NCBI RefSeq assembly: GCF_904846715.1
Contig: NZ_CAJHBU010000008.1
Span: forward strand, 1 to 64,000
Length of the DNA: 64,000 nucleotides
Direction of reading: 5' to 3'
Source: Psychrobacter vallis
Lineage (GTDB): Bacteria > Pseudomonadota > Gammaproteobacteria > Pseudomonadales > Moraxellaceae
In this document: positions 48,711 through 58,662 of the stretch, in pieces
Layout: the number at the start of each line of letters is the position of its first letter
Numbering within the stretch: position 1 is the first letter of the stretch
Position numbers and translations under genes: made by a program
Notes under the pieces: generated by a model
The model's input: the letters and a program-made list of their open reading frames with translations, nothing else
The model's database searches: none
Told to the model about the DNA's origin: nothing

Positions 48711-49070
48711 CTAGTCACGATCAACCAATTCTACATAAGCCATCGGCGCATTGTCACCATCACGGTAACCACATTTTACGATACGCAAATAACCACCTGG
48801 ACGCGTCTGGTAACGAGGACCTAACGTGCCAAATAATTTGCCTACCATAGCTTTGCTACGCATACGACTGAATGCTAAACGACGGTTAGCAACGCTGTCT
48901 TCTTTAGCCATAGTGATCAATGGCTCGGCAACGCGACGTAATTCTTTAGCTTTTGGTAAAGTTGTTTTAATCAGTTCATGCTCAAATAATGAGTTGGTCA
49001 TGTTCTGAAACATTGCCTTACGATGACTGCCGGTACGACCCAGCTTGACTCCACTCTTACGATGGCGCAT
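48711..49070 (-). CDS. rplQ: 50S ribosomal protein L17
   Basis: Large-subunit protein of 119 residues. It starts [20 protein letters not shown], the usual N terminus. The frame extends two codons upstream to a TTG; AAGGA lies eight bases before the ATG at 49070, which is preferred. Last gene of the alpha operon, 19 bases after rpoA, followed by a strong terminator. Confidence 0.97.
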   Translation of the reverse strand: MRHRKSGVKLGRTGSHRKAMFQNMTNSLFEHELIKTTLPKAKELRRVAEPLITMAKEDSVANRRLAFSRMRSKAMVGKLFGTLGPRYQTRPGGYLRIVKCGYRDGDNAPMAYVELVDRD

Positions 49071-49089
49071 AGTCAAAAATCCTTAAAGT

Positions 49090-50097
49090 TTAACGGCTAC
49101 GATAAGAAAAGCGATCATCAACACGTAAATCAGCTGGTGGCCAGTTATCTAGGCGCATACCAAGCTCCAAATCTTTAGACGCTAACACGTCTTTGATTTC
49201 TGTTAATGATTTCTTACCAAGATTTGGGGTTTTTAGTAGTTCAGTCTCTGAACGCTGTACCAAATCACCGATATAGTAAATGTTTTCAGCTTTCAAGCAG
49301 TTGGCTGAGCGAACCGTTAGTTCAAGATCGTCCACAGGGCGTAATAGCACCGGATCAACCTCTTCTTTTTCTTTCACAGGCTCAGGCGCTTCTTCAGCTT
49401 CTAGGTCAACAAAGATAGAAATCTGTTGTTGTAAAATAGTGGCTGCTTTACGAATTGCTTCTTCTGGATCTATAGTGCCATTAGTTTCAAGCTCAATGAT
49501 AAGACGATCAAGATCAGTACGCTGCTCTACACGAGCGTTCTCAACCTGATAAGCAACACGAAGTACAGGACTAAAACTTGCATCAAGCTTTAAACGTCCA
49601 ATTGCCTTAGTGTCACCATCTTCACGGCGCTGGTTTGCTGGCTCATATCCACGACCCATCACTACACGCAAACGCATCTTAAGATGACCACGATCGCTCA
49701 ATGTACCCAAGACCAATTCTGGATTGATGATGTCAACATTGTGCGGTAACGCGATGTCTGCAGCAGTAATAGTGCCTGGACCTTGTTTATCCAAGGTCAA
49801 AAATACTTCATTTTGGTCGTGAAGCGTAATTGCCAAGCCTTTTAGATTCAAAAGCAAGTCAAGTACATCTTCTTGTAGCCCTTCAAGCGTTGAGTATTCA
49901 TGGTCAACACCATCAATCTCAGCTTCAATGACTGCAGCACCAGGTAATGAAGATAACAAGATGCGACGCAGAGCATTACCTAGGGTATGCCCAAAGCCGC
50001 GTTCTAACGGTTCGAGCGTGACTTTCGCAATCGTTTCATTAACCGTATCCACATTAATGGCATTCGGCGTTAGAAACTCAGTTGCATTTAGCATCAT
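49090..50097 (-). CDS. rpoA: DNA-directed RNA polymerase subunit alpha
   Basis: Assembles RNA polymerase through its N-terminal domain ([18 protein letters not shown], near residue 35) and contacts UP elements and activators through its C-terminal domain ([19 protein letters not shown] and [16 protein letters not shown], near 255-310). 335 residues; an acidic linker [14 protein letters not shown] joins the two. GAGG lies seven bases before the first of two adjacent ATGs. Between rpsD and rplQ as in other gammaproteobacteria. Confidence 0.98.
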   Translation of the reverse strand: MMLNATEFLTPNAINVDTVNETIAKVTLEPLERGFGHTLGNALRRILLSSLPGAAVIEAEIDGVDHEYSTLEGLQEDVLDLLLNLKGLAITLHDQNEVFLTLDKQGPGTITAADIALPHNVDIINPELVLGTLSDRGHLKMRLRVVMGRGYEPANQRREDGDTKAIGRLKLDASFSPVLRVAYQVENARVEQRTDLDRLIIELETNGTIDPEEAIRKAATILQQQISIFVDLEAEEAPEPVKEKEEVDPVLLRPVDDLELTVRSANCLKAENIYYIGDLVQRSETELLKTPNLGKKSLTEIKDVLASKDLELGMRLDNWPPADLRVDDRFSYRSR

Positions 50098-50178
50098 GAT
50101 GTCACCTCGATTTATTAAACTGGTTTAATTAACGTTAATTGCTCAATGCTATTTTCATAGCATCGAGCATTACGTCAT

Positions 50179-50820
50179 TTACTTAGAGTATAGCTCAACG
50201 ATCAAGCTTTCGTTGATTTCAGCAGGTAGATCAATACGATCAGGCGCTTTTTTAAACGTGCCTTGTAGTTTGCTGTGATCAACATCAAGCCATTCTGGAA
50301 TACCACGTTGTGTCGCTAGTTCAATAGCGTTTTTGATACGTAGCTGTTCGCGAGACTTCTCTTGGATAGCGATGACATCACCATCTTGAAGCTGAATTGA
50401 TGGAATGTTCACACGAACAAACTCATCACGACCAGCTTTTTTTACCATAACAGTACGATGACTGACTAGCTGACGTGCTTCAGCGCGAGTTGAGCCAAAG
50501 CCCATGCGATATACCACGTTGTCTAGACGACTCTCAAGCATTGCTAGCAAGTTTTCACCAGTAGCACCGCGCTTGCGAGCAGCTTCTTTATAGTAATTAG
50601 CGAACTGACGCTCTAGTACACCGTAGATACGCTTAACTTTCTGCTTTTCACGCAGCTGTAGAGCATATTCTGAGGTCTTGTTACGGCTTACACCGTGTTG
50701 ACCTGGTGGACGACCAGCTTTCTTCGTTTTTACGTCGTATGGTTTAACGCCAGACTTAAGACCTAAGTCTGTTCCTTCACGACGTGATAATTTTAGTTTT
50801 GGTCCAATATAGCGGGCCAT
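50179..50820 (-). CDS. rpsD: 30S ribosomal protein S4
   Basis: Primary 16S rRNA-binding protein that nucleates 30S assembly; in E. coli it also represses the alpha operon by binding the rpsM leader. 213 residues, slightly longer than E. coli S4 (206). [19 protein letters not shown] opens the protein; the S4 RNA-binding motif [24 protein letters not shown] lies near residue 100. The zinc-type cysteines are absent. Confidence 0.97.
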   Translation of the reverse strand: MARYIGPKLKLSRREGTDLGLKSGVKPYDVKTKKAGRPPGQHGVSRNKTSEYALQLREKQKVKRIYGVLERQFANYYKEAARKRGATGENLLAMLESRLDNVVYRMGFGSTRAEARQLVSHRTVMVKKAGRDEFVRVNIPSIQLQDGDVIAIQEKSREQLRIKNAIELATQRGIPEWLDVDHSKLQGTFKKAPDRIDLPAEINESLIVELYSK

Positions 50821-50868
50821 TGTTATGTCTCCTATAAGCTTTTGGGATAAAAAGCTTCGTCTTTAATA

Positions 50869-51258
50869 TTAGACGCGGCGCTTTTTCGGCGCACGGCAAC
50901 CATTGTGTGGGATTGGGGTTACATCAGAGATGCTGTTAACTTTATAACCCAATGCACCTAGTGCTCTTACCGCAGACTCACGACCCGGTCCTGGTCCTTT
51001 GACCAAAACGTCGATATTCTTAACACCGTATTCTTGAGCCGCTTTACCAGCGACTTCAGCTGCAACCTGAGCTGCAAATGGTGTAGATTTACGTGAACCA
51101 CGGAAGCCTTGTCCACCTGAAGTGGCCCAAGCCAATGCATTACCTTGACGATCGGTAATCGTAACAATGGTGTTATTAAAAGACGCATGGATATGGGCTA
51201 TGCCCTCCGATACTGAACGACGAGCCACCTTTTTGCGACTGCGAGTGTCTTTTGCCAT
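50869..51258 (-). CDS. rpsK: 30S ribosomal protein S11
   Basis: Forms part of the platform of the 30S subunit near the mRNA exit. 129 residues; [19 protein letters not shown], the [18 protein letters not shown] segment and the C-terminal [18 protein letters not shown] are invariant family features. 20 bases after rpsM. Confidence 0.98.
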   Translation of the reverse strand: MAKDTRSRKKVARRSVSEGIAHIHASFNNTIVTITDRQGNALAWATSGGQGFRGSRKSTPFAAQVAAEVAGKAAQEYGVKNIDVLVKGPGPGRESAVRALGALGYKVNSISDVTPIPHNGCRAPKKRRV

Positions 51259-51278
51259 CTTTTAGCTTCCTAAGTTAA

Positions 51279-51635
51279 TTATCTTTTGAGAGGACGTGTC
51301 GGACCCTTACGAGTACGAGCGTTGTTCTTGGTGTTCTGACCTCTAACCGGTAGGTTACGACGATGGCGAATGCCACGGTAACAACCAAGATCAACTAAAC
51401 GCTTAATATTCATTGAAACTTCACGACGAAGGTCACCTTCAGTCATGTAATTTGCAACTTGTGCACGGATAGCATCTAACTGTGTATCATCTAACTGACT
51501 AACTTTAGTAGTAGGGGCAATGCCAACTGCTTCTAAGATTTTCTGAGCAGTGGTACGGCCTACACCAAAGATGTAAGTTAGTGAAATAACAGCATGCTTA
51601 TTATCCGGAATGTTTACGCCGGCAATACGAGCCAT
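51279..51635 (-). CDS. rpsM: 30S ribosomal protein S13
   Basis: Head protein of the 30S subunit contacting P-site tRNA and bridging to the 50S. 118 residues, starting [14 protein letters not shown] and ending in a basic tail with [26 protein letters not shown] is typical. It opens the alpha operon, 250 bases after rpmJ. In E. coli the leader of this gene is the S4 control site; the spacer here has a hairpin at 51805-51826. Confidence 0.98.
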   Translation of the reverse strand: MARIAGVNIPDNKHAVISLTYIFGVGRTTAQKILEAVGIAPTTKVSQLDDTQLDAIRAQVANYMTEGDLRREVSMNIKRLVDLGCYRGIRHRRNLPVRGQNTKNNARTRKGPTRPLKR

Positions 51636-51804
51636 TGATTTCTCTCCATTAAAGAAAAATAAGCGTTATTTATCAATAAGGCATTATTTTTCAGATTTGT
51701 TGCTGTTAATACTAGAGCTTTTATATTTATTATCGCTGTTTTGACTTGGTTACAAACCTATACATTGATAACATCATAAATAATTCTGCATAAACACGGC
51801 AAGT

Positions 51805-51826
51805 GGCGGATGATATCCCATCCGCC
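51805..51826. repeat. GC-rich hairpin between rpmJ and rpsM
   Basis: GGCGGATG pairs with CATCCGCC around a six-base loop. A T-rich run follows it on the plus strand, that is, in the direction opposite to the ribosomal genes, so as a terminator it would stop antisense transcription. As RNA on the minus strand it could also be part of the alpha operon leader structure. Confidence 0.7.
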
Positions 51827-51885
51827 TTTATTTTTCAAGTATTAATTTAAATAGTAACAAAAGTTGAAAATTATGATACTAAATA

Positions 51886-52002
51886 TTAACCTTGACGTTG
51901 CTTGTGGCGAGGTTCTGCAGTACAAATAATATGTACACGGCCTTTACGGCGCACAACTTTACAGCTACCACAAATCTTCTTAACTGATGCTTGAACTTTC
52001 AT
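51886..52002 (-). CDS. rpmJ: 50S ribosomal protein L36
   Basis: 38-residue protein, [20 protein letters not shown] at its start and [13 protein letters not shown] at its end. The zinc-binding set C11, C14, C27 and H33 is intact (zinc-containing form). It sits between secY and rpsM, as in other gammaproteobacteria, 31 bases past the secY stop. GGAGC precedes the ATG. Confidence 0.96.
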   Translation of the reverse strand: MKVQASVKKICGSCKVVRRKGRVHIICTAEPRHKQRQG

Positions 52003-52033
52003 AGCATGCTCCTTGAAATATCGCACCACTCAT

Positions 52034-53380
52034 TTAAGGTTGAGTAGGCGATTGAATTAACGTCTGATCATGATATTGATGGGTCATCAAATGCGCTTGA
52101 ATTTGCGAAATGAAATCCATTACCACAACCACCATAATCAGTAAAGACGTACCACCGAGTTGAAACGGCACACCAAACGATGACTGAACGACCATTGGCA
52201 TTAAACAAATAACCGTCATATACATCGCGCCAATAAAGGTCAGTCGGTTTAATACATGATCGAGGTAACGCTGAGTTTGTTGTCCGGGGCGAATACCTGG
52301 AATATACGCACCACTACGCTTAAGGTTTTCAGCTACTTCTCGCGGACTAAATACCAATGCCGTATAGAAGTAACAGAAGAAAATAATCATTGCACCGAAC
52401 ATTACTAAATATAGCGGTTGTCCTGGAGACAGTACCAATGCCATATTCTGTAGTATCTTTTGTGTAAAGGTAGGATCAGTTGATTGACCAACCCACTGCC
52501 CTAAACTTGCAGGAAACAACAATAAAGAACTGGCAAAAATGGCGGGGATAACTCCTGCCATATTAAGCTTCAACGGCAAATGAGATTGCTGTTGAGCATA
52601 AATTTTGCGACCTTGTTGTTGTTTTTGCGCATAATTTACGGGAACACGGCGCTGAGCACGTTCAATATAAACAATACCAGCAGTAACCGCGATACCTAGT
52701 AGCACAAAAATAAATAACACAATCAAGTTCATCTGACCTTGATTGACTTGTTCGATAGACTGCGAAATCATACCTGGCGTACCAGCCACAATACTCGCAA
52801 AAATGAGCATTGAGATACCATTACCAACGCCACGTTCTGTAATTTGCTCTCCAAGCCACATCAAGAACATTGCGCCCGCTACTAACGACGTAACGGCTGG
52901 AATATAAAAAGTAAGACCAGACGACAAGGTAAGATTTTGGCTGATTAAGCCAGCACACATTCCTAATGACTGTACTAGAGCTAAAGCAAGTGTTCCCTGA
53001 CGGGTATACTTGTTTAGCTTACGTCGTCCCGCTTCACCTTCTTTTTTGAGGGCTTCAAGCGACGGCAATACTGCAGACATCATTTGTACAATAATCGATG
53101 CTGAGATATATGGCATAATGCCAAGTGCCATAATGGACATACGCTCTAGTGCACCACCTGAGAACATATTAAACATGCTCAAGATGGTATTTTCGTTGCG
53201 CGAAAACAGATCAGCCAAATTAACTGGGTTGATACCCGGTACTGGAATATGTGACCCTAAACGATAAACAATCAATGCGCCGATTAAGAATAATAAACGC
53301 GTCCATAATTCGTCATACTTGCGTATGAATGCAAATGGATTAAGCGGTATACCAGCCGATGACATTGATTGTTTTGACAC
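52034..53380 (-). CDS. secY: Protein translocase subunit SecY
   Basis: Channel-forming subunit of the SecYEG translocon, ten membrane helices, 448 residues. Family marks are FALGIMPYISASIIVQ-like ALGIMPYISASIIVQMM, the plug region after GSHIPVPGI, and GGTSLLIMVVVVMDFISQIQ near the end. The frame is open 17 codons upstream into rplO, but a GTG at 53380 has GGAG seven bases before it and lies four bases past the rplO stop, so GTG is the start. Confidence 0.96.
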   Translation of the reverse strand: MSKQSMSSAGIPLNPFAFIRKYDELWTRLLFLIGALIVYRLGSHIPVPGINPVNLADLFSRNENTILSMFNMFSGGALERMSIMALGIMPYISASIIVQMMSAVLPSLEALKKEGEAGRRKLNKYTRQGTLALALVQSLGMCAGLISQNLTLSSGLTFYIPAVTSLVAGAMFLMWLGEQITERGVGNGISMLIFASIVAGTPGMISQSIEQVNQGQMNLIVLFIFVLLGIAVTAGIVYIERAQRRVPVNYAQKQQQGRKIYAQQQSHLPLKLNMAGVIPAIFASSLLLFPASLGQWVGQSTDPTFTQKILQNMALVLSPGQPLYLVMFGAMIIFFCYFYTALVFSPREVAENLKRSGAYIPGIRPGQQTQRYLDHVLNRLTFIGAMYMTVICLMPMVVQSSFGVPFQLGGTSLLIMVVVVMDFISQIQAHLMTHQYHDQTLIQSPTQP

Positions 53381-53384
53381 GTTA

Positions 53385-53825
53385 CTACTCCTCGATGCTA
53401 CCACCAGCAGCTTCGATTGCTTGCTTGGCACCTTTAGTCACTTTAATACCTTTAAAGGTATAAGCTTTAGTGACTTCGCCTGACAACATAACACGGGCAC
53501 GCTTCATATCATGACGGATAAGATTGGCAGCTTTAAGTGTTTCAAGGCTAACCACATCACCTTCAATTTGATTCAGTTCAGAAAGACGCACTTCAGCAGT
53601 CTTCATAGCCATTTTACTGGTAAAACCGAATTTTGGTAGACGGCGATATAAAGGCATTTGACCACCTTCAAATCCTGAGCGAATGCTAGAACCTGAACGA
53701 GATTTCTGACCTTTCACACCACGACCACCAGTCTTACCAAGACCTGAACCGATACCACGACCACGACGTTGGGCAGTTTTCTTTGCGCCAACACCTGGTG
53801 ATAATTCATTTAATCTAAGACCCAT
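53385..53825 (-). CDS. rplO: 50S ribosomal protein L15
   Basis: Large-subunit assembly protein, 146 residues. It has the glycine- and arginine-rich N terminus ([20 protein letters not shown]) and [18 protein letters not shown]. Its ATG overlaps the rpmD stop as TAATG, so the two are coupled. Confidence 0.98.
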   Translation of the reverse strand: MGLRLNELSPGVGAKKTAQRRGRGIGSGLGKTGGRGVKGQKSRSGSSIRSGFEGGQMPLYRRLPKFGFTSKMAMKTAEVRLSELNQIEGDVVSLETLKAANLIRHDMKRARVMLSGEVTKAYTFKGIKVTKGAKQAIEAAGGSIEE

Positions 53826-54004
53826 TACGCTTCCTCCACTTTTACCATGTAGTTAACGCGATTGACCATACCACGGGTTGAAGGAGTATCTTCTACTTCA
53901 ACAGTATGATTAATACGGCGTAAACCCAATCCTTTCAAGCTCGCTTTGTGGCTCTTTAGGCGATGGGCACCCGATTTAAATTGAGTGACTTTCATTTTTT
54001 TCAT
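53825..54004 (-). CDS. rpmD: 50S ribosomal protein L30
   Basis: 59-residue protein between rpsE and rplO, the standard place. It reads [20 protein letters not shown], then [16 protein letters not shown] and [19 protein letters not shown] lies five bases before the first ATG at 54004; another ATG three codons on (53995) would also give a normal L30. Confidence 0.96.
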   Translation of the reverse strand: MKKMKVTQFKSGAHRLKSHKASLKGLGLRRINHTVEVEDTPSTRGMVNRVNYMVKVEEA

Positions 54005-54024
54005 CGTAACTCACCTAGTCTAAG

Positions 54025-54540
54025 TTAACCCAAGATTTCGTCTACAGATTTACCACGTTTAGCTGCCATCTTTTCTGGAGTTGACATATCACGTAAACCG
54101 TTAAACGTTGCGCGAACAACGTTAGCAGTATTGGTAGAACCATAACATTTAGTCAAAACATCTTTGACACCAGCAACTTCTAATACAGCACGCATTGCGC
54201 CACCAGCGATTACGCCAGTACCTTCAGATGCAGGCTGCATATAAACTTTACTAGCACCATGACGTGCTTTGATTGGATGATACAAAGTTGCATCATTTAG
54301 TTCAACAGTAATCATATTACGTTTGGCAGCTTCTAGTGCCTTTTGGATAGCTGCTGGCACTTCACGTGCTTTACCGCGACCAAAACCAACACGACCATTG
54401 CCATCGCCCACTACGGTTAAAGCAGTGAAAGAGAAAATACGACCACCTTTAACAACTTTTGCAACGCGATCAACGGTAACTAAGCGTTCTACTAGACCGT
54501 CAGTCTGTTCATTTTTATCATTTTTATCATTTCTAGCCAT
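54025..54540 (-). CDS. rpsE: 30S ribosomal protein S5
   Basis: Decoding-accuracy protein near the mRNA entry channel. 171 residues with the RNA-binding part [20 protein letters not shown] and [21 protein letters not shown] lysine- and asparagine-rich short N-terminal tail precedes it. Two bases after rplR. Confidence 0.98.
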   Translation of the reverse strand: MARNDKNDKNEQTDGLVERLVTVDRVAKVVKGGRIFSFTALTVVGDGNGRVGFGRGKAREVPAAIQKALEAAKRNMITVELNDATLYHPIKARHGASKVYMQPASEGTGVIAGGAMRAVLEVAGVKDVLTKCYGSTNTANVVRATFNGLRDMSTPEKMAAKRGKSVDEILG

Positions 54541-54542
54541 GA

Positions 54543-54893
54543 TTAAAACTCCAATCCGTTTTCGCGAGCTGCTTCTGCTAAAGCTTTAACTCGACCATGA
54601 TATTTAAAACCACTACGGTCAAAGGCAACTTTAGTGATACCAGCTGCTTTTGCGCGTTCTGCGATCATTTGGCCCACAGACGTTGCTGCATCAGCATTGC
54701 CAGTCGCGCCTGAGCGCAAGCTGCCGTCTAAGGTAGATGCCTGAGCAATCACTTCACCACCAGTAGGAGAGATAATCTGGGCATAGATATGTTTTGGCGT
54801 GCGAGTAACCGTTAAGCGATGAACGCCTAAGAAACGGATATGCGCGCGGGTTTTCTTAGCTCGACGCAGACGAGCTGCTTTTTTATCAAACAT
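54543..54893 (-). CDS. rplR: 50S ribosomal protein L18
   Basis: 5S rRNA-binding protein of the central protuberance. 116 residues, starting [20 protein letters not shown]; the C-terminal [24 protein letters not shown] segment is a hallmark. 11 bases after rplF. Confidence 0.98.
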   Translation of the reverse strand: MFDKKAARLRRAKKTRAHIRFLGVHRLTVTRTPKHIYAQIISPTGGEVIAQASTLDGSLRSGATGNADAATSVGQMIAERAKAAGITKVAFDRSGFKYHGRVKALAEAARENGLEF

Positions 54894-54904
54894 TTCAACT
54901 CACC

Positions 54905-55438
54905 TTATTTTTTCTTGGCTTCTTTGCGAATCACATGCTCGTCACTATAACGAATACCTTTACCTTTATAAGGCTCAGGTGGGCGGAAACCGCGGATATT
55001 AGCCGCTGCTTGACCAAGCTGCTGTTTATTGTTTGATTTCAAAACAATTTCAGTTTGCGTTGGGGTTTCAGCTGACACACCTTCAGGCAACGTATATTCT
55101 ACTGGATGAGAGTAACCAACGTTCAAAGTTACCTTGTTACCAGCAACTTGTGCGCGATAACCAACACCAATTAACTGAAGACGTCTTTCGAAGCCTTCAT
55201 TTACGCCTGTAACATAGTTGTTTAACAGGGCGCGCATGGTGCCAGTGTGCATCATAGCTTCTTTTGAATCGACTGTAGGTGAGAAAATGATCGCATCATC
55301 TTCCTGTTTCAGCTCGACCAATTCATGCAGGCGTAAAGACAAATTACCGTTCTTGCCTTTCACTTCGACCTGCCGATCGTTCAAAGTAACACTTACGCCG
55401 TTTGGCAGTGTCACTGGGGCTTTAGCCACACGAGACAT
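54905..55438 (-). CDS. rplF: 50S ribosomal protein L6
   Basis: Large-subunit protein at the base of the L7/L12 stalk with two related beta/alpha domains, 177 residues. It starts [17 protein letters not shown]; the C-terminal [25 protein letters not shown] is typical. The spacer to rpsH is unusually long (175 bases) and has a terminator-like hairpin. The RBS AAGGA lies in a small palindrome right before the ATG. Confidence 0.98.
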   Translation of the reverse strand: MSRVAKAPVTLPNGVSVTLNDRQVEVKGKNGNLSLRLHELVELKQEDDAIIFSPTVDSKEAMMHTGTMRALLNNYVTGVNEGFERRLQLIGVGYRAQVAGNKVTLNVGYSHPVEYTLPEGVSAETPTQTEIVLKSNNKQQLGQAAANIRGFRPPEPYKGKGIRYSDEHVIRKEAKKK

Positions 55439-55480
55439 AGGAATATTCCTTAAAAAATTAACTTCTTTATATTAGCGAAA

Positions 55481-55510
55481 AAACTAACAGGCTAAAAAGC
55501 GTGTTAGTTT
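55481..55510 (-). promoter_or_regulatory. Terminator-like hairpin in the rpsH-rplF spacer of the spc operon
   Basis: A perfect 9-bp stem (55481-55489 with 55502-55510, AAACTAACA/TGTTAGTTT on either strand) with a 12-base loop runs into six T on the minus strand, the operon's reading direction. It may attenuate expression of rplF and genes after it. No clear promoter lies between it and rplF. The rest of 55439-55613 shows no gene. Confidence 0.6.
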
Positions 55511-55613
55511 AGCATAGTTGACGTCGTTAGACACCTATCAATTTGAAATAATTCATCATCACTCAATCAATAGACGTCTAACAGCTATCAAATAGACTTT
55601 ATCATCGTGTAGC

Positions 55614-56012
55614 TTACGCTACAAATGCGACGATTTCACCACCGATACCAGCAGCACGTGCAGCACGATCACTCATGATACCTTGGCTAGTTGATACGAT
55701 GGCAACACCCATACCTTGCTTAACAGTAGGGATAGCGTCTTTACCACGATGCTGGCGTAAACCAGGACGGCTAAAACGTTGAATCGTTTCGATGACAGCT
55801 TTGCCTTCGAAGTATTTCAATTCGATAGATAGGGTTGCTTTGTTGTTGTCTTCTGCTTTAACAACAGCACTCGCCACATAACCTTCGCTAACTAGCAAAT
55901 CAGCAATTGATTTACGTAATTTAGAGCTCGGCATTGCTACCGATACTTTGTTAGCCATTTGTGCGTTACGAATACGGGTTAGCATATCCCCAACGGTATC
56001 TTGCATACTCAT
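55614..56012 (-). CDS. rpsH: 30S ribosomal protein S8
   Basis: Central-domain 16S rRNA-binding protein and, in E. coli, translational repressor of the spc operon. 132 residues with [16 protein letters not shown] near the start and [26 protein letters not shown] at the end. AGGGG lies eight bases before the first of two in-frame ATGs (56012); 56006 is the canonical alternative. Confidence 0.97.
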   Translation of the reverse strand: MSMQDTVGDMLTRIRNAQMANKVSVAMPSSKLRKSIADLLVSEGYVASAVVKAEDNNKATLSIELKYFEGKAVIETIQRFSRPGLRQHRGKDAIPTVKQGMGVAIVSTSQGIMSDRAARAAGIGGEIVAFVA

Positions 56013-56024
56013 AATAGTTACCCC

Positions 56025-56330
56025 TTACCAGCTTGCTTTACGAACACCAGGCACATCGCCTTGCATGACACGCTCACGCAGCATATTGCGTGATAAGCCA
56101 AACTTGCGGAAGTAACCGTGAGGACGACCGGTGATAGCACAACGATTGCGTAGACGTACTGGTGATGAGTTGCGTGGAAGAGCTTGTAGCTCTAACATTG
56201 CTTCCATACGAGCTTCGTCACTTGCAGTCATATCATTGATAGTTTCTTTTAGCTTGATACGCTTATCAGCGTATTTAGCAACCATTTTTTCGCGCTTTAA
56301 TTCGCGGTTAATCATGCTCTTCTTTGCCAT
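56025..56330 (-). CDS. rpsN: 30S ribosomal protein S14
   Basis: Head protein needed for 30S assembly. 101 residues, the long, zinc-free form (only one cysteine remains in [12 protein letters not shown]). It ends with [26 protein letters not shown], typical of the type. 12 bases after rplE. Confidence 0.97.
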   Translation of the reverse strand: MAKKSMINRELKREKMVAKYADKRIKLKETINDMTASDEARMEAMLELQALPRNSSPVRLRNRCAITGRPHGYFRKFGLSRNMLRERVMQGDVPGVRKASW

Positions 56331-56342
56331 AACGTCTTTACC

Positions 56343-56879
56343 TTATTTAAATGGGAAGCCGAATGCTTTAAGCAACGCACGACCTTCTTCATCAGTACCA
56401 GCTGACGTGGTGATTGTCACATCCATACCGCGGATACGATCAATCTTGTCAAAATCTACTTCTGGGAATACGATTTGTTCTTTGATACCCAAAGAGTAGT
56501 TACCACGTCCGTCAAAGGCTTTAGGTGAAAAACCGCGGAAATCACGAATACGAGGAATTGCAATGGCAATGAGACGATCTAAAAATTCGTACATTTGCTC
56601 ACCGCGTAGCGTTACTTTACAGCCAATTGGCCATTCTTCACGAATCTTAAAGCCAGCAACTGATTTACGCGCTTTGGTGACGACAGGTTTTTGACCAGCG
56701 ATAGCGGTCATGTCAGCTACTGCACCTTCAAGCAATTTCTTGTCTTGAGACGCACCGCCTACACCCATGTTAAGTGTGATTTTAGTGATTTTAGGCACTT
56801 GCATCACATTTGCCAAACCAAGCTCTTCTTTGATTTGCTGCTTTAGTTCATCATTATATAAAGATTTTAATCTTGCCAT
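56343..56879 (-). CDS. rplE: 50S ribosomal protein L5
   Basis: 5S rRNA-binding protein contacting P-site tRNA, 178 residues. [18 protein letters not shown] and [24 protein letters not shown] are characteristic. Two ATGs are possible: 56879 gives the family-standard [10 protein letters not shown] start, while 56885 would add two residues; the AAGGG site is ten and four bases away respectively, so the call rests on homology. Confidence 0.97.
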   Translation of the reverse strand: MARLKSLYNDELKQQIKEELGLANVMQVPKITKITLNMGVGGASQDKKLLEGAVADMTAIAGQKPVVTKARKSVAGFKIREEWPIGCKVTLRGEQMYEFLDRLIAIAIPRIRDFRGFSPKAFDGRGNYSLGIKEQIVFPEVDFDKIDRIRGMDVTITTSAGTDEEGRALLKAFGFPFK

Positions 56880-56900
56880 TACCATTACACCCTTAGTGTC

Positions 56901-57218
56901 TTACGCAGTCGCCACTACTTCACCGCTTGAACGATAGACGCGTTGTTTCTTGCCGTCTTCGCCAAACTGATAAGTAATACGGTCTGCTTTTTGGGTTTGC
57001 GCATTTAATATTGCGACATTTGAGATATGTAGAAAAGCTTCTTGCTTAAGAATGCCACCTTCAACGCCAGTCGCCTGATTTGGCTTCTGATGTTTTGTGA
57101 CAATGTTAATGCCTTCAACTTTAATACGATCATTTTTTACAGCTTGTACAGTACCTTGCTTGCCTTTGTCTTTCCCAGCAATCACGATAACTGTATCGCC
57201 TTTACGTAATTTTGACAT
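56901..57218 (-). CDS. rplX: 50S ribosomal protein L24
   Basis: Assembly-initiating 50S protein, 105 residues, with the KOW motif in KLRKGDTVIVIAGKDKGKQGTVQ-like start (residues 3-25) and GGILKQEAFLHISNVAI. Eight bases after rplN. Family length is normal. Confidence 0.98.
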   Translation of the reverse strand: MSKLRKGDTVIVIAGKDKGKQGTVQAVKNDRIKVEGINIVTKHQKPNQATGVEGGILKQEAFLHISNVAILNAQTQKADRITYQFGEDGKKQRVYRSSGEVVATA

Positions 57219-57226
57219 GGATTACC

Positions 57227-57595
57227 TCACAATACTTCTGGTGCTAGTGATACAATTTTCATAAACTGATCACCACGTAGTTCACGAGTTACCGGTCCAA
57301 AAATACGAGTTGCAATCGGTGCTTTATTTTGGTTCAACAATACCGCAGCATTGTCGTCAAAACGCAGAACAGAACCATCAGGACGACGAACGCCTTTTTT
57401 GGTGCGTACAACTACAGCATTCATCACGTCGCCTTTTTTAACACGACCGCGAGGAATGGCTTCTTTAACCGTTACTTTAATAATGTCGCCAACTGATGCA
57501 TAACGACGATGAGAACCACCCAGTACTTTAATGCACTGAACTCGTCTTGCACCGCTATTATCTGCAACTTCCAGCATCGATTCAACCTGAATCAT
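57227..57595 (-). CDS. rplN: 50S ribosomal protein L14
   Basis: Large-subunit protein at the subunit interface, 122 residues, starting [20 protein letters not shown]. The frame stays open 23 more codons upstream, but GGAG lies seven bases before the ATG at 57595 and this gives the exact family length. First gene of the spc operon; a promoter lies just upstream. Confidence 0.98.
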   Translation of the reverse strand: MIQVESMLEVADNSGARRVQCIKVLGGSHRRYASVGDIIKVTVKEAIPRGRVKKGDVMNAVVVRTKKGVRRPDGSVLRFDDNAAVLLNQNKAPIATRIFGPVTRELRGDQFMKIVSLAPEVL

Positions 57596-57742
57596 AGCGT
57601 TACTCCACACGTATGAGCAATAAAAACCAGTTGCTGCCGCTAGCACAGTATGAGTAGTCGGCATTTTAATAATAATAACCGCGGCTACTCTTAATGTAAG
57701 TGATATACGCTCGGCGCAATCAGCATCCTTAAAAAGGCGGCT

Positions 57743-57771
57743 ATTTTAACAGCTTCTGGCTTTTAATGCAA
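57743..57771 (-). promoter_or_regulatory. Sigma-70 promoter of the spc operon
   Basis: On the minus strand: TTGCAT (57766-57771), 17-base spacer, TAAAAT (57743-57748). It begins just past the rpsQ stop and gives a leader of about 140 bases to rplN. E. coli has its spc promoter in the same gap. Confidence 0.7.
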
Positions 57772-57776
57772 TTTAC

Positions 57777-58052
57777 TTAGATTTTTTCTACTTTTTCAAC
57801 CACGTCAACCAAAGTCCATGACTTGGTTTTTGAGATTGGACGCGTTTCTTTGATGCGGACAAGATCGCCTTGTTGGCAAACATTATTCTCATCATGTGCT
57901 TTGATTTTTGTAGAACGACGAAGCTGCTTGCCATACAAAGGATGACGAACCAAGCGCTCAATCAAAACTGTGATGGATTTATCCATCTTGTCACTGACAA
58001 CTCGTCCTGTCAATACGCTAGCATTGGTAGCTGTTTGATTGTTATCGCTCAT
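57777..58052 (-). CDS. rpsQ: 30S ribosomal protein S17
   Basis: Primary 16S rRNA-binding protein with an OB fold, 91 residues. [20 protein letters not shown] and [17 protein letters not shown] are characteristic. Its ATG overlaps the rpmC stop by four bases. Last gene of the S10 operon. Confidence 0.98.
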   Translation of the reverse strand: MSDNNQTATNASVLTGRVVSDKMDKSITVLIERLVRHPLYGKQLRRSTKIKAHDENNVCQQGDLVRIKETRPISKTKSWTLVDVVEKVEKI

Positions 58053-58246
58053 GAGTCGCCTCGTTGTTTCTCGTTAATCAAAGTCTGAATCTGAGCAATC
58101 ATACGACGATTGCCTTTGACTTCATGGGTATTACCCAACTGACCGGTTGCTTTAGCCATACGAATACGGAAAGCATCAAGTTGCTTTTCATCAAGTAACT
58201 GGGTCAGTTCTTCTAATGATTTATCACGTAATTCACTGATCTTCAT
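58049..58246 (-). CDS. rpmC: 50S ribosomal protein L29
   Basis: Two-helix protein near the peptide exit tunnel and trigger-factor site, 65 residues. It starts [20 protein letters not shown]. Its ATG overlaps the rplP stop by one base, and its own stop overlaps the rpsQ start, so translation is coupled across three genes. Confidence 0.98.
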   Translation of the reverse strand: MKISELRDKSLEELTQLLDEKQLDAFRIRMAKATGQLGNTHEVKGNRRMIAQIQTLINEKQRGDS

Positions 58247-58659
58247 TACATTATCGTCCGCTTAACAATGGTAGTTTTAAAGGGCAGTTTTGCTGCAGCA
58301 AGCGTTAAGGCTTCGCGAGCAAGCTCTTCTGAGACCCCTTCGATTTCATATAGCACTTTACCAGGTTTGATTTCGCATACCCAATATTCAACTGGACCTT
58401 TACCTTTACCCATACGTACTTCTAATGGTTTGTTGGTAATTGGTTTGTCTGGAAATACGCGAATCCAAATCTTACCGCCACGCTTAATTTTACGAGTGAT
58501 GGTACGACGTGCTGCTTCAATTTGACGGGCAGTCATACGACCACGAGTCAACGATTTTAGACCAATTTGTCCGAATGCAACGGTGCTTCCACGATGAGCT
58601 AGCCCAGTGTTACGACCTTTGTGCATTTTACGAAACTTGGTACGTTTTGGCTGTAACAT
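58246..58659 (-). CDS. rplP: 50S ribosomal protein L16
   Basis: Protein near the A-site finger needed for peptidyl transferase, 137 residues. It begins [30 protein letters not shown] [13 protein letters not shown] and [12 protein letters not shown] are typical. The arginine that is hydroxylated in E. coli L16 lies in the [11 protein letters not shown] region. Three bases after rpsC. Confidence 0.98.
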   Translation of the reverse strand: MLQPKRTKFRKMHKGRNTGLAHRGSTVAFGQIGLKSLTRGRMTARQIEAARRTITRKIKRGGKIWIRVFPDKPITNKPLEVRMGKGKGPVEYWVCEIKPGKVLYEIEGVSEELAREALTLAAAKLPFKTTIVKRTIM

Positions 58660-58662
58660 AGT

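Noticed and set aside
57596-57664. The N-terminal extension of the L14 frame
   Set aside because: The extra 23 codons cover the spc leader; the ATG at 57595 has an RBS and gives the exact family length.
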